Origin: Limnobaculum allomyrinae
Lineage (GTDB): Bacteria; Pseudomonadota; Gammaproteobacteria; Enterobacterales; Enterobacteriaceae
DNA length: 64,000 bases
Reading direction: 5' to 3'
Assembly: GCF_016649425.1 (NCBI RefSeq)
Contig: NZ_JADRCR010000004.1
Coordinates: 124,001-188,000, forward strand
The notes under the pieces were generated by a model. That model had not been told where the DNA came from and searched no databases. It saw only the letters and a list, made by a program, of their open reading frames with translations. Positions 9,813 to 18,793 of this stretch are shown here, piece by piece (position 1 is the first letter of the stretch; every line of letters starts with the position of its first letter). Both the position numbers and the translations under genes were made by a program.

Positions 9813-11192
9813 CTAGCGAACGTAAAGAGGCAGCCAAATTATCAGACGTAGTCCGCCTAACGGGCTCTTTTCTGCTTTGGCCCAGCCGCCATGCTGGCTA
9901 GTTGCCGATTCCACAATGGCTAAACCAAGACCAGAGCCGCCGGAATTACGGTCTCGAGCTTCATCTGTACGATAAAATGGTCGGAAAATTTGTTCGCGAT
10001 CTTCTTCCGCTACACCCGGCCCGTCGTCATCGACATGAATTTCAACGCCCTGTTCGTTGCAGTTGAAAGTCACAACGATATGGTTGTTGGAGTATCGGAA
10101 AGCGTTACGAATCACATTCTCTAATGCACTGTCCAGCGCTGCCCGGTTGCCAAAAATCGGCCAGGGGCCCGGAGGAACGGCAATTTCCAGCTTTTTATCC
10201 GTATGTTCAGCTTCAAATTTAGCGTTATCGAGAACATCAGCCCAAAGTTCATTTGCCAACAGGCGCTCTCTGGCGATTTCACTTTTATATTGGTTGCGAG
10301 ACAGATCCAGCAGATGGTTGATCATATGGTCCAGCCGCTGTGCTTCAGTCTCTATTCGAACCAATTCTTTAGATTCACCGTGCCGACGTCTCATCAATGC
10401 CGTCGCCAGCTGCAAACGAGTCAGTGGTGTTCTTAATTCATGGGAGATGTCAGAGATTAATCTTTGCTGGGCTTTTACCATGCGATCCAGCCCGCTCACC
10501 ATTTGGTTAAAGCTGGCACCCGCTGCGCGGAATTCTAGTGGGCCAAACTCAAGTTCGGGGGACTCTTTCAGGTTGCCTCGGGCGACTTCATCCGCGGCGC
10601 GTTTTAGTTTGCGGGCTGGTTTAGCCAGACTCCAGGCCAGCCAGAGCAACAGCGGTATACTGATAACCATGGTTACAGCCAGCAATAACAGCGGGCGGTC
10701 AAACAGCAGGTTGATAAAGTCTGACTGTGGGCTGGTTGCCGGGCGCATTAAATACAGCTGATAGTGTTCTTCTCTATCGCGCACTGAAAATGGCCCCACC
10801 ATTTCCAGCAGGCCATATTTTTTCTTCATCGGATAGTCAGCATTATCAGCTTGTCCGATAAAGTTGCGCACCATCTGCATTTCATTACGTTTAAGGATGC
10901 CGACAATTCGCCCTTCACTGGTGACCAGCAACATACGCTGGCCAGGGGGAGACCACTTTTCAATAGCCTGTAATAGCCTGCGCCACCACATTAAATCGCT
11001 GTTAGGTGTACTGGCCAGTTCAGCTTCAACGTGTTGTTCCAGCATGGTTCCCTGACGCCGCTCGCTGTCCAACAGTGCGGCCAACTGACGGGAGTCAAGT
11101 TTTGGAACCATTAGTACCACCATGACCACTAACGTCAGGGTTAGCCAGAATATGGCGAAAATGCGCGTTGTCAGGCTATTGAAGGTAATCAT
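9813..11192 (-). CDS. cpxA: Envelope-stress sensor histidine kinase CpxA
   Basis: Inner-membrane kinase/phosphatase that senses periplasmic protein misfolding and controls CpxR. The 459-residue protein has a first membrane helix (about 11-30), a periplasmic sensor region (about 31-165), a second helix (about 167-188), a HAMP linker, the H-box SDISHELRTPLTRL with phospho-acceptor His251, and N/G1/G2 ATP boxes (NAFRYS, DDGPGV, GSGLGLAI). Its start overlaps the cpxR stop by four bases, so the pair is translationally coupled. Confidence 0.97.
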   Translation of the reverse strand: MITFNSLTTRIFAIFWLTLTLVVMVVLMVPKLDSRQLAALLDSERRQGTMLEQHVEAELASTPNSDLMWWRRLLQAIEKWSPPGQRMLLVTSEGRIVGILKRNEMQMVRNFIGQADNADYPMKKKYGLLEMVGPFSVRDREEHYQLYLMRPATSPQSDFINLLFDRPLLLLAVTMVISIPLLLWLAWSLAKPARKLKRAADEVARGNLKESPELEFGPLEFRAAGASFNQMVSGLDRMVKAQQRLISDISHELRTPLTRLQLATALMRRRHGESKELVRIETEAQRLDHMINHLLDLSRNQYKSEIARERLLANELWADVLDNAKFEAEHTDKKLEIAVPPGPWPIFGNRAALDSALENVIRNAFRYSNNHIVVTFNCNEQGVEIHVDDDGPGVAEEDREQIFRPFYRTDEARDRNSGGSGLGLAIVESATSQHGGWAKAEKSPLGGLRLIIWLPLYVR

Positions 11193-11887
11193 GTCACAGT
11201 AACCATCAGATAGCCGCGGCCACGCAGAGTCTTAAACCAAGGTAAGCCGTCATGGCGTTCAGGTAATTTACGTCTGAGGTTGGAAATATGCATATCAATA
11301 GCACGATCGAATGGTGTTAAGCGTTTCCCTAATACTTCCTGACTTAAATATTCACGAGAAACCACCTGGCCCAAACGTTGAGCTAATAAGTAAAGCAGGG
11401 TGAACTCAGTACCGGTCAGATCGAGGGTCTGACCGTCGAAACTGGCTTCCTGACGACCCGGATTCAAACGTAATTTATCTACCTGTAGCGTATTGGAACT
11501 GACTTCAGGTTCTTGTTGTTGTTCGCTCCAGTTGGAACGTCTTAAAATAGCGCGGATACGGGCTATCAGCTCGCGATCGTTAAATGGCTTAGGCAGATAG
11601 TCATCGGCGCCTAATTCCAGTCCTAATACTCTATCAAGCTCGCTACCGCGGGCAGTAAGCATAATCACCGGTGTTTGGTAATTTTGACGTAACTCTTTTA
11701 ATGTATCGATGCCATTTTTCTTTGGCATCATAATGTCCAGCAGAAGCAGGTCAATAGTGTCATCCATCATGTTTATTGCTTGTTCGCCATCATAAGCAAC
11801 AACAACGTCAAACCCTTCCAACTCCAGTAATTCTTCCAGCAATGACGTGATTTCACGATCGTCATCAACAAGCAATATTTTACTCAT
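11189..11887 (-). CDS. cpxR: Envelope-stress response regulator CpxR
   Basis: OmpR-family regulator that binds tandem GTAAA sites when phosphorylated by CpxA. From the ATG at 11887 it is 232 residues, the E. coli length. Asp51 in LLLLDIMMPKKNG is the phosphorylation site, the acidic pocket is VDDD, and Lys of PKPF closes the receiver domain; a winged-helix domain ends RGRGYLMVTVT. The chosen start has GGAGGAAAC directly upstream; an in-frame extension to 11950 would run through the CpxR operator and is unlikely. Autoregulation is expected from the perfect CpxR box 53 bases upstream. Confidence 0.98.
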   Translation of the reverse strand: MSKILLVDDDREITSLLEELLELEGFDVVVAYDGEQAINMMDDTIDLLLLDIMMPKKNGIDTLKELRQNYQTPVIMLTARGSELDRVLGLELGADDYLPKPFNDRELIARIRAILRRSNWSEQQQEPEVSSNTLQVDKLRLNPGRQEASFDGQTLDLTGTEFTLLYLLAQRLGQVVSREYLSQEVLGKRLTPFDRAIDMHISNLRRKLPERHDGLPWFKTLRGRGYLMVTVT

Positions 11888-11939
11888 AGTGTTTCCTCCG
11901 GAAGCAAAATTACTCGAATAGGTGGCGCTAATCCATGAC

Positions 11940-11954
11940 TTTACACACATTTAC
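11940..11954 (-). promoter_or_regulatory. CpxR binding box between cpxR and cpxP
   Basis: TTTACACACATTTAC on the plus strand reads as GTAAA-N5-GTAAA on the minus strand, a perfect match to the CpxR consensus. It sits between the divergent cpxR and cpxP genes, so it can serve both autoregulation of cpxRA and induction of cpxP. Confidence 0.92.
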
Positions 11955-12033
11955 AAGCACTGACGCTAGTTTTCATCCGCTCGGGTAGACTTCTCTACAT
12001 CGGTTCAATACGGTGAAGTTTGCGGAGAAGGTG

Positions 12034-12579
12034 ATGCATAAAGTTAATTTACTAATTATGGCATCAATGTTAGCACTGAGTACATCAACAGTGTTGGCCG
12101 CAGACACAAAAAACGCTGAATCTCCAGCTGAACCAGTAAATTGTACAGAGACGGAAGCTTGTTTTAGTTCGGTTTCTCCCGCGAATAGCGGTGAAGTGAT
12201 GAAAACAGAGGTGATGCGCCAGCATGGTTTGTTTGAAGGATTGAAGTTAACCGCCAAACAACGCCAGCAGATGCGAGACCTGATAAAACAAAATTACCAT
12301 GATGTTATGCCACAGATGTACCGGGATAACATGGAGGCAATGCATCAGTTAATCATTGCCGACAAATTTGATGAAGATGTAGCGCGTGCACAGGCTGAAG
12401 TTATCGCTAAAGCACAGGTGGAGAGACAAATTGCTTTAGCTCGAGTTAATCACCAGTTTTATAGCTTGTTAACGCCAGAGCAGCAAAAGATATTCAATCA
12501 TAACCATTCCGAAAGGATGGTGATGATGCAGCATCACTTAGACCTGATGCGCAAATATGATGAACCGGATCCCCAGTAG
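12034..12579 (+). CDS. cpxP: Periplasmic CpxA inhibitor/adaptor CpxP
   Basis: Periplasmic protein that keeps CpxA quiet and delivers misfolded proteins to DegP. From the ATG at 12034 it is 181 residues, with a clear signal peptide (MHKVNLLIMASMLALSTSTVLA). The two family LTxxQ motifs are present (LTAKQ in the first half, LTPEQ near the C-terminus), within an all-helical, Met/Gln-rich domain. GGAG six bases upstream supports this start over the upstream GTG at 12013. It diverges from cpxR across the CpxR box and carries the CpxQ RNA in its 3' region. Confidence 0.93.
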   Translation: MHKVNLLIMASMLALSTSTVLAADTKNAESPAEPVNCTETEACFSSVSPANSGEVMKTEVMRQHGLFEGLKLTAKQRQQMRDLIKQNYHDVMPQMYRDNMEAMHQLIIADKFDEDVARAQAEVIAKAQVERQIALARVNHQFYSLLTPEQQKIFNHNHSERMVMMQHHLDLMRKYDEPDPQ

Positions 12580-12584
12580 TAAGA

Positions 12585-12614
12585 GTATGTAGTTGTAAGT
12601 AGTCGTATGTAGTA
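12585..12614 (+). repeat. Three tandem 10-bp repeats in the cpxP 3' region
   Basis: GTATGTAGTT, GTAAGTAGTC and GTATGTAGTA follow each other directly between the cpxP stop and the CpxQ region. No function is known to me. Confidence 0.6.
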
Positions 12615-12630
12615 AATCCTATGATGTATG

Positions 12631-12690
12631 TTTTTCCTTGCCTTAGACACCATCCATGTCTTCCCCGCCATAGACGGCGGGGTTTTTTTT
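12631..12690 (+). ncRNA. cpxQ: CpxQ small RNA (3'-UTR derived) with its terminator
   Basis: The sequence after cpxP contains the conserved CpxQ seed region (CCTTGCCTTAGACACCATCC) followed by TGTCTTCC and a Rho-independent hairpin (CCCCGCC, ATAGAC loop, GGCGGGG, then eight T). In Salmonella and E. coli, CpxQ is released from cpxP mRNA by RNase E and acts with Hfq to repress envelope and fimbrial mRNAs. The 5' end given is the expected cleavage point in the T-rich stretch. The match is from memory of the CpxQ sequence, so the exact ends are inference. Confidence 0.85.
12663..12690 (+). terminator. Terminator of cpxP/CpxQ
   Basis: Perfect 7-bp GC stem CCCCGCC/GGCGGGG with a six-base loop and an eight-T tail: a strong intrinsic terminator of the type that also provides an Hfq-binding tail. 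Confidence 0.93.
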
Positions 12691-12870
12691 GCTTCTTAAT
12701 TCTTACTATGAACACATAGCGAGTAGCTGGTATTGGCCGCACTATTCTTGAGAACATAGACAGAAAAGAAAGAAACTATGATAATAGAGAATAATTAAGG
12801 TCGTTATATCATAATATTGTCATATATTGGTGAATATACAATTACAAGCTGTTAGCTATGGTGGTTGGAA

Positions 12871-13761
12871 GTGATTGCAAAATTTTTGGGTTGGGATGAG
12901 TGTTCATTTGAAGAATACGCCTTATTATGTGATTCATTTGGATTCAATTGTGAATCATCTCCATTATTTATTAAATTTATGCTTAATAAGGGCGCTGATT
13001 TTAGATTTCTTTCTTATAAGCGAAATAATAATCTTGTAGGAGGAGTGTGTCTGGATAATGGGTGGTTAACAAACGATCTTAAAAATCCCAAAAGAACTAA
13101 TATGCATCTTCCTATTCCAGCATATTCTATATTACCGCCTTTCATGGATGGTGTGCGAGTGCTTGCACCATTTAAATCAAAATGTATATATCCTTCGTTT
13201 AATAGTTTTATAAATACATCATTTCATTTCTTATCTAAAAGAAGAGTCGCATATACAAAAGATGTGGTTAATGGTTTTTCAAAGAAATCAATATCAACTA
13301 TGAATAGAAAGGAGCGTCTTTTTCTGGAGGATGGAGGAAGTTTTGTTGATGTAAATGCTCTTTCACCATTAGAATTATTTAATATATATGATATTCTTTT
13401 CTTTAACCGACGGGGTGTACGGATAAATGAGCCTGAATTAAATATTGATTTTTTTCGAGAATGTAAAAATAATTTTTTTGGTGATGTAGTTTATCTGAAT
13501 GGTGAACCTGTAGGAATTCAGTTATTAATATTCAGCCTTTCTAAGAAAGGCTTCTTTGTTGATTTCATTAATATTGGCTATGATATGAATATTAATAAAC
13601 ATTCTCTGGGTTCTATTTTAATGTGGAATAATTTAAAAAAAGCTCATGCATATGCAGTTAATCTGAACGTACCGATGTATTTTTCTTTTGGTGCTATGTC
13701 TGGTGCATATAAGGCTCGTTGGTGTTTACCTCAGACTGTAGGACGTATTTTGACAATTTAG
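12871..13761 (+). CDS. Mig-14-like family protein (antimicrobial-peptide resistance)
   Basis: A 296-residue protein whose layout resembles the Mig-14 family (PF07395). It has an N-terminal segment SPLFIKFML, a central LPIPAYSILPP, a basic stretch KKSISTMNRKERLFLEDGG, and a C-terminal GNAT-like part (LGSILMWNNLKKAHAYA, then YFSFGAMSGAYKARWC). In Salmonella, Mig-14 is associated with the inner membrane and needed for resistance to cationic antimicrobial peptides. The GTG at 12871 has TGGTGG upstream; a TTG at 12865 is the other option. The gene is clearly more AT-rich than its neighbours (many ATA, AAT and TTT codons), which suggests transfer. The family call is from pattern recall only. Confidence 0.6.
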   Translation: MIAKFLGWDECSFEEYALLCDSFGFNCESSPLFIKFMLNKGADFRFLSYKRNNNLVGGVCLDNGWLTNDLKNPKRTNMHLPIPAYSILPPFMDGVRVLAPFKSKCIYPSFNSFINTSFHFLSKRRVAYTKDVVNGFSKKSISTMNRKERLFLEDGGSFVDVNALSPLELFNIYDILFFNRRGVRINEPELNIDFFRECKNNFFGDVVYLNGEPVGIQLLIFSLSKKGFFVDFINIGYDMNINKHSLGSILMWNNLKKAHAYAVNLNVPMYFSFGAMSGAYKARWCLPQTVGRILTI

Positions 13762-14025
13762 TTTTTATTATGAAAGTATATTTCATTAGATTAATACCTA
13801 TGTGATGCAATAGTTAACTAATTTTTACGTTCTAAAATTATTGTTTTTATGTACATTAAACGTGGCCAGCTCTCTTTTTACATTGTATTGTCATTATTCT
13901 GAATGAATAAAGTTATTGATATGTGATTAAAAGTAGTAAGCCAGTTGAGATTGGCCGTGGGTTTTTTTTGCCTAAAAATCGCTATACTAACTGCTTTGAC
14001 TGATAGTATTCAGGAGCAATAGAAC
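13762..14025. other. AT-rich intergenic region before fieF
   Basis: About 264 bases of low-GC sequence continuing the composition of the Mig-14-like gene. I see no gene or strong hairpin; an AGGAG ribosome site for fieF lies at its end. Confidence 0.4.
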
Positions 14026-14904
14026 GTGAGCGATCAGTACGGACGACTAGTTAAAACAGCAGCAATCTGCGCAGCAAGTATGGCAACAGTATTATTGTTG
14101 GTAAAAATTGCTGCCTGGTGGCTTACCGGATCTGTCAGTTTGCTGGCTGCATTGGTTGACTCAATGGTAGATATTGCCGCTTCGGTCACTAATTTGTTGG
14201 TCGTACGTTATGCTTTGCAGCCTGCCGATCATCAGCACACATTTGGTCATGGTAAAGCGGAGTCTCTGGCTGCATTAGCCCAAAGCATGTTTATCAGCGG
14301 TTCTGCTATTTTCCTGTTTTTAACCGGTTTTCAGCATCTGGCGAATCCTCAACCAATTAAATCTGCCGCTATCGGTATTATTGTTACCGTCATTTCGTTA
14401 ATCAGCACCATTGGTTTGGTCACTTTTCAACGTTGGGTGGTAAGAAAAACGCAAAGTCAGGCTATTCGTGCGGATATGCTACATTATCAGTCAGATATCT
14501 TCATGAACGGCGCTATTCTGGCGGCATTAGGACTGAGTCTTTATGGCTTCCTGCATGCAGATGCGATCTTTGCTTTAGGCATTGGCTGCTACATTTTATA
14601 CAGCGCATTAACGATGGCTTATGATGCGGTACAAACGCTGCTGGACAGAGCATTACCGGACGAAGAGCGGCAGGAAATTATGGACATTGCATTGTCGAAG
14701 CCGGGCATCATGGGGGCTCACGATCTTCGTACTCGTCAGTCAGGCCCAACTCGTTTTATTCAGTTGCATGTGGAAATGGCAGATGAGCTACCGTTGATTG
14801 AGGCGCATAAAATTGCCGATGACGTAGAGCAGGATATATTAAAACGTTTTCCCAATTCAGAAGTTATCATTCATCAGGATCCTTATTCTGTGGTGGTATC
14901 CTGA
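14026..14904 (+). CDS. fieF: Cation-efflux pump FieF (ferrous iron/zinc)
   Basis: Inner-membrane cation diffusion facilitator exporting Zn(II)/Fe(II) by proton antiport. The 292-residue protein has six transmembrane helices and the tetrahedral site of the family: Asp45 and Asp49 in [13 protein letters not shown], His153 and Asp157 in [10 protein letters not shown], identical positions to E. coli FieF (YiiP). The C-terminal metallochaperone-like domain follows ([20 protein letters not shown]). It begins with GTG, supported by AGGAG upstream and the family N-terminus. It lies between cpxP and pfkA as in E. coli. Confidence 0.95.
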   Translation: MSDQYGRLVKTAAICAASMATVLLLVKIAAWWLTGSVSLLAALVDSMVDIAASVTNLLVVRYALQPADHQHTFGHGKAESLAALAQSMFISGSAIFLFLTGFQHLANPQPIKSAAIGIIVTVISLISTIGLVTFQRWVVRKTQSQAIRADMLHYQSDIFMNGAILAALGLSLYGFLHADAIFALGIGCYILYSALTMAYDAVQTLLDRALPDEERQEIMDIALSKPGIMGAHDLRTRQSGPTRFIQLHVEMADELPLIEAHKIADDVEQDILKRFPNSEVIIHQDPYSVVVS

Positions 14905-15247
14905 AAATGAACTCTGCTTGCGAATGAGTCAGATTAACCATTAGCAGAAACTTATTTCGGGACGATAAAAAAATAATTCTTTTATCTATATTAATTATTA
15001 CCGTTTTTAACTTAAACTGAATCAATTCAGCAAATCATGTTTGCTATACTGAAACACTAAAGTCAGCAGACATTAGTCTGAAATGTAGTCAACAGGATTA
15101 AAAGCCCGGGGATTACCCTACATAATGCGCCCGGTGCATTTAATTGATAACCACGAGCCTGACGGCTCACTATGTTCCACTGTCATGTAATGCATGGCAT
15201 TTGGTGGAACGATATCTAAAATAACATCTGTCAGTTTAGAGGTGGTC
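14905..15247 (+). promoter_or_regulatory. Leader region of pfkA with consecutive hairpins
   Basis: The 343-base gap before pfkA holds a possible -10 (TATACT, 15045-15050) and two hairpins. One is GAGCC-TGAC-GGCTC at 15155-15168. The other is larger, at 15174-15210, where GTTCCAC/GTGGAAC encloses TGTCATG/CATGGCA with a 4-base bulge and a 5-base loop. The second ends about 30 bases before the ribosome site. No gene is seen. A structured leader is inference. Confidence 0.5.
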
Positions 15248-16210
15248 ATGATCAAAAGAATCGGCGTTTTAACGAGTGGTGGTGATGCACCAGGAATGAA
15301 TGCGGCAATCCGTGGTGTTGTGCGTGCTGCACTTTCTCAGGGATTGGAAGTTTTTGGTATTTATGATGGTTATCAGGGGCTGTGTGAAGATCGCATGGAA
15401 CAGTTAGATCGCTATAGCGTATCTGATGTTATTAACCGTGGTGGTACTTTTCTGGGCTCTGTTCGTTATCCGGAATTTAGAGATCCTGCCGTTCGTGAAA
15501 TTGCGATAGAAAACCTGAGACGCAGAAATATTGATGCGCTGGTGGTTATTGGCGGTGATGGTTCTTATATGGGAGCGAAATTGCTGACAGAGCGCGGCTT
15601 CCCATGTATTGGTTTACCGGGAACAATCGATAATGATGTAGCCGGTACTGATTACACCATCGGTTTCTTTACCGCATTAGGCACTGTGGTTGAAGCGATT
15701 GACCGCTTGCGTGATACCTCTTCATCTCATCAACGTATTTCGATTGTTGAAGTCATGGGCCGCCACTGCGGTGATTTGACTCTGGCTGCAGCCATTGCCG
15801 GCGGTTGTGAATTTATCGTTCTGCCTGAGATTGAGTTCGATCGTGATGAACTGGTAAAAGAGATCATGGCGGGTATTGGTAAAGGTAAGAAACACGCAAT
15901 TGTGGCTATCACCGAGCACATTTGTGATATTGATGAGCTGGCCAAATATATTCAGGAAAAAACCCATCGCGATACGCGTGCAACGGTGTTGGGTCATATT
16001 CAACGCGGTGGTTCTCCTGTCCCTTACGATCGTATTTTAGCTTCCCGTATGGGCGCTTATGCTATTGATTTACTGTTGGAAGGCCATGGTGGTCGCTGCG
16101 TAGGCATTCAGAATGAGAAGATGGTTCATCACGATATCATCGATGCTATCGAGAATATGAAGCGTCCATTTAAGAGCGACTGGTTGAAAACGGCAAAAGA
16201 GCTGTTCTGA
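15248..16210 (+). CDS. pfkA: ATP-dependent 6-phosphofructokinase isozyme I
   Basis: Phosphorylates fructose 6-phosphate to fructose 1,6-bisphosphate, the committed step of glycolysis; an allosteric tetramer. From the ATG at 15248 it is exactly 320 residues, as in E. coli. [10 protein letters not shown] binds ATP near the N-terminus, [19 protein letters not shown] carries the catalytic Asp, and [12 protein letters not shown] and the C-terminal effector segment complete the family. AGAGGTG lies directly before the start; an in-frame extension to 15194 runs into the hairpin region and is unlikely. Confidence 0.97.
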   Translation: MIKRIGVLTSGGDAPGMNAAIRGVVRAALSQGLEVFGIYDGYQGLCEDRMEQLDRYSVSDVINRGGTFLGSVRYPEFRDPAVREIAIENLRRRNIDALVVIGGDGSYMGAKLLTERGFPCIGLPGTIDNDVAGTDYTIGFFTALGTVVEAIDRLRDTSSSHQRISIVEVMGRHCGDLTLAAAIAGGCEFIVLPEIEFDRDELVKEIMAGIGKGKKHAIVAITEHICDIDELAKYIQEKTHRDTRATVLGHIQRGGSPVPYDRILASRMGAYAIDLLLEGHGGRCVGIQNEKMVHHDIIDAIENMKRPFKSDWLKTAKELF

Positions 16211-16237
16211 TTCTGCCTGAACATCGTTATCGAGATG

Positions 16238-16268
16238 AAAAAACCCGGAAAAATGTTCCGGGTTTTTT
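16238..16268. terminator. Bidirectional terminator between pfkA and tpiA
   Basis: AACCCGGAA and TTCCGGGTT form a 9-bp stem with a 5-base loop. It is flanked by A-runs on one side and T-runs on the other, so it can end both converging transcripts. Confidence 0.88.
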
Positions 16269-16286
16269 ATTGAGCATGAAAAGCGA

Positions 16287-17054
16287 TTATGCTTTTTTAG
16301 CTTCTGCCGCAGCTTTAACAATCACTGCAAACGCATCTGCTTTTAATGATGCGCCGCCAACCAGTGCACCATCGATATCAGGCTGAGAGAATAATTCTGC
16401 AGCGTTGCTGGCGTTTACTGAACCGCCGTACTGGATAATCACTTGAGCAGCAACATTGGCATCATGTTTGGCAATATGGTCACGGATAAATTTGTGAACG
16501 GCCTGAGCCTGGGCTGGGGTTGCTGATTTGCCGGTGCCGATTGCCCAAACCGGTTCATAAGCAATCACACTGTTTTCAAATGCCGGAGCACCCATGGTTT
16601 TTAATACGGCATCCAGTTGTCTTGCACAAACGGCTTCGGTTTGACCGGCTTCGTTTTCTGCTTCAGTTTCACCAATGCACAAGACAGGAATCAAACCCGC
16701 TTCTTTTAAAACCGCGAATTTCTCAGCAATCACTTCGTCACTTTCTTTGTGGTAAGTACGACGCTCTGAGTGACCGATAATAACGTATTTCATACCAATG
16801 TCTTTTAACATATTGGCTGACGTTTCGCCGGTGAATGCACCTGAAAGGTTGATATCAACGTTTTGAGCACCCAGCATAATACGGCTACCAGAAGCCTGAT
16901 GTTTTGCCTGATCCAGATAAATAAATGGTGGAGCAATCGCAATATCACAACCATCTACACTGCTGACTTCTTTACGCAGACCATCGATCAGTTCGTTGAC
17001 CATATGTCTGCTGCCGTTGAGTTTCCAGTTTCCCATAACTAATGGATGACGCAT
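16287..17054 (-). CDS. tpiA: Triosephosphate isomerase
   Basis: Interconverts dihydroxyacetone phosphate and glyceraldehyde 3-phosphate; cytosolic TIM-barrel dimer. The 255-residue length is typical. Lys11 in GNWKLNGS, the histidine of IGHSERR and the catalytic glutamate in [11 protein letters not shown] are all present, with the phosphate loop VGGASL near the end. It converges on pfkA; in E. coli sbp and cdh lie between them, here they are absent. Confidence 0.98.
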   Translation of the reverse strand: MRHPLVMGNWKLNGSRHMVNELIDGLRKEVSSVDGCDIAIAPPFIYLDQAKHQASGSRIMLGAQNVDINLSGAFTGETSANMLKDIGMKYVIIGHSERRTYHKESDEVIAEKFAVLKEAGLIPVLCIGETEAENEAGQTEAVCARQLDAVLKTMGAPAFENSVIAYEPVWAIGTGKSATPAQAQAVHKFIRDHIAKHDANVAAQVIIQYGGSVNASNAAELFSQPDIDGALVGGASLKADAFAVIVKAAAEAKKA

Positions 17055-17227
17055 GTTTTTTCTCCAATCAGATTATACGGTAATAACTTTCATTACAGTG
17101 AGTTAGTGATTTAAAGCATTTGATGACAGGTTAATGCCAGTATCAATTTGTTCCCTAGTATAGAACGACTTAATGCTTCGGGTTTAGCTTTTATTGATTG
17201 TTAGCGGTGCATCTTACTTTTGATAAT

Positions 17228-17872
17228 TTACTTGTCAGATAGCGACAGCTTAATCGGTTCAATAGCGAATGTTATACCTTTTTCACGATGATCGGCTATA
17301 ACAAAACGCAATGTACCTTCAGTTTGTTGATAGAAGGGAGTTCCTTTGCCTTTTTCCAGTAGCTCAATGGATTTCTTTTGGCACTTTTCTGCTGATAGCG
17401 TGGGTTCAAATAGATTGATAAACGCACTCATATAGTTGATTAACACAGCTTTATTGGCTTTTTCTACTTTAGCGGCCTCTTCCGGTTTTTCGGTTTTTTC
17501 TTCTGATGGCGTAGGTGGCAGATAAGTGAGTTGTAAGCTTTTGATTGTGCGCTGGCTTTTATCAATAGCTGCTGAAGAGTACAGAGTACTGTTAATTCGA
17601 CTGGCGGCACGGAGCAGTGGAGATTTAACCTCCAGTGTTTTAATCGTCTTATATTCCCCTAATGGCAAATCTGGATTGGCGGTTGAGAATTTTTCTCTGA
17701 ATTGAGCGATAGTCAGACTGAATAAAGGAGCATCTTCTCTCAAATAGGGTGCGATAGCTGGTTCAGTCGTTGTTGATTCAGTGGATGGAGTAGGGGGATT
17801 CTCCTGAGCTGCGAATGACACAGAACTTAACATCAGCGCCAAAAAGAGTGTGCCGGAAATTCCAGATTTCAT
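17228..17872 (-). CDS. yiiQ: DUF1454 family periplasmic protein YiiQ
   Basis: Resembles E. coli YiiQ along its length: PAIAPYLREDAPLFSLTIAQFREKF near the N-terminus and EGTLRFVIADHREKGITFAIEPIKL at the C-terminus. From Met at 17872 the protein begins with a normal signal peptide (MKSGISGTLFLALMLSSVSFA); longer starts at 17905 and 17914 would put acidic residues in front of it. No clear ribosome site supports any of the three. A low-complexity insert of Pro, Glu and Lys (TPSEEKTEKPEEAAKVEK) sits mid-protein. Function is unknown. It lies between tpiA and fpr as in E. coli. Confidence 0.85.
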   Translation of the reverse strand: MKSGISGTLFLALMLSSVSFAAQENPPTPSTESTTTEPAIAPYLREDAPLFSLTIAQFREKFSTANPDLPLGEYKTIKTLEVKSPLLRAASRINSTLYSSAAIDKSQRTIKSLQLTYLPPTPSEEKTEKPEEAAKVEKANKAVLINYMSAFINLFEPTLSAEKCQKKSIELLEKGKGTPFYQQTEGTLRFVIADHREKGITFAIEPIKLSLSDK

Positions 17873-18046
17873 TAATGTTGAGTGTTCTGATTGCGTGTCA
17901 TTCATATATATCACTAATCTATAAGAGATAATGTCTGATTAAAACCTGTTGTGTCTGGCTTGTCAAAAACATGTCTCTAAATTTATTGCGTTGTCTGTAA
18001 AGTATCAGACAACGCGATCTGACTGATATTCGCTCTTTTACTGAAT

Positions 18047-18793
18047 TTACCAATACTGTTCACTGGTGATATGGCCCGGTTTCCTGCGTAGATGTTTGGC
18101 CATATTGCGTTGTTGTTTGAGTAGTTGCTGGGTATCTTTTGTCATTTCAGGGTTACCACAAAGCATGACGTGACTCTGTTCCGGACTAATGGTTAGTCCG
18201 ACAGCGGACTCCAGTTCACCACTTTCAATTAATGCAGGAATGCGACCGAACAAAGAGTCGGGACTTTTTTCCCGGCTGACTACAGTTTGAATGCGTAATT
18301 TTCCCTGATAGCGCTTTTCCAGTTCACGCATTAAAGGCAGATAGCTGAGATCCTGACTGTAGCGAGCGGCATGAACCAAAACGATATGGTTAAATCGATC
18401 CAGATCTTCACCCGCCTGAAGAATAGAGAGAAACGGCCCAATAGCGGTACCGGTTGATAGCATCCAGAGGGTATCGACGGCAGGAACTTCTTCCAGTACA
18501 AAGAATCCTGCGGCATCCAGCGTGACCATAACTGAATCGCCCGCTTTTAATCGGTGAAGATGAGGGCTAAGTTTACCTTCCGGCACGGTGACCAGATAAA
18601 ATTCAAGTTCCGGGTTGCCGGGGGCATTGACATAAGAGTAAGCACGCTGAACTCGTTCTCCTCCAATGTCCAGGGCAAGTTTAGCAAACTGACCGGCAGT
18701 AAATGGTCGTACAGGGGCATGAATACGCAGGCTGAATAAGTTGTTTGTCCAATTATCTACCTGTGTCACCGTGCCTGAAACCCAATCAGCCAT
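18047..18793 (-). CDS. fpr: Ferredoxin/flavodoxin-NADP(+) reductase
   Basis: FAD enzyme that passes electrons between NADPH and flavodoxin or ferredoxin; supports radical-SAM enzymes and oxidative-stress recovery, and is SoxRS-controlled in E. coli. At 248 residues it has the usual length. The FAD motif is RAYSYVN, the NADP-binding segment begins STGTAIGPFLSIL, and the C-terminal EQYW ends in the tryptophan typical of the bacterial subclass. Confidence 0.95.
   Translation of the reverse strand: MADWVSGTVTQVDNWTNNLFSLRIHAPVRPFTAGQFAKLALDIGGERVQRAYSYVNAPGNPELEFYLVTVPEGKLSPHLHRLKAGDSVMVTLDAAGFFVLEEVPAVDTLWMLSTGTAIGPFLSILQAGEDLDRFNHIVLVHAARYSQDLSYLPLMRELEKRYQGKLRIQTVVSREKSPDSLFGRIPALIESGELESAVGLTISPEQSHVMLCGNPEMTKDTQQLLKQQRNMAKHLRRKPGHITSEQYW

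Noticed and set aside
10057-10761. 234-codon open frame on the plus strand inside cpxA
   Set aside because: Entirely antisense to the intact cpxA gene; Ser/Arg-rich composition typical of a shadow frame.
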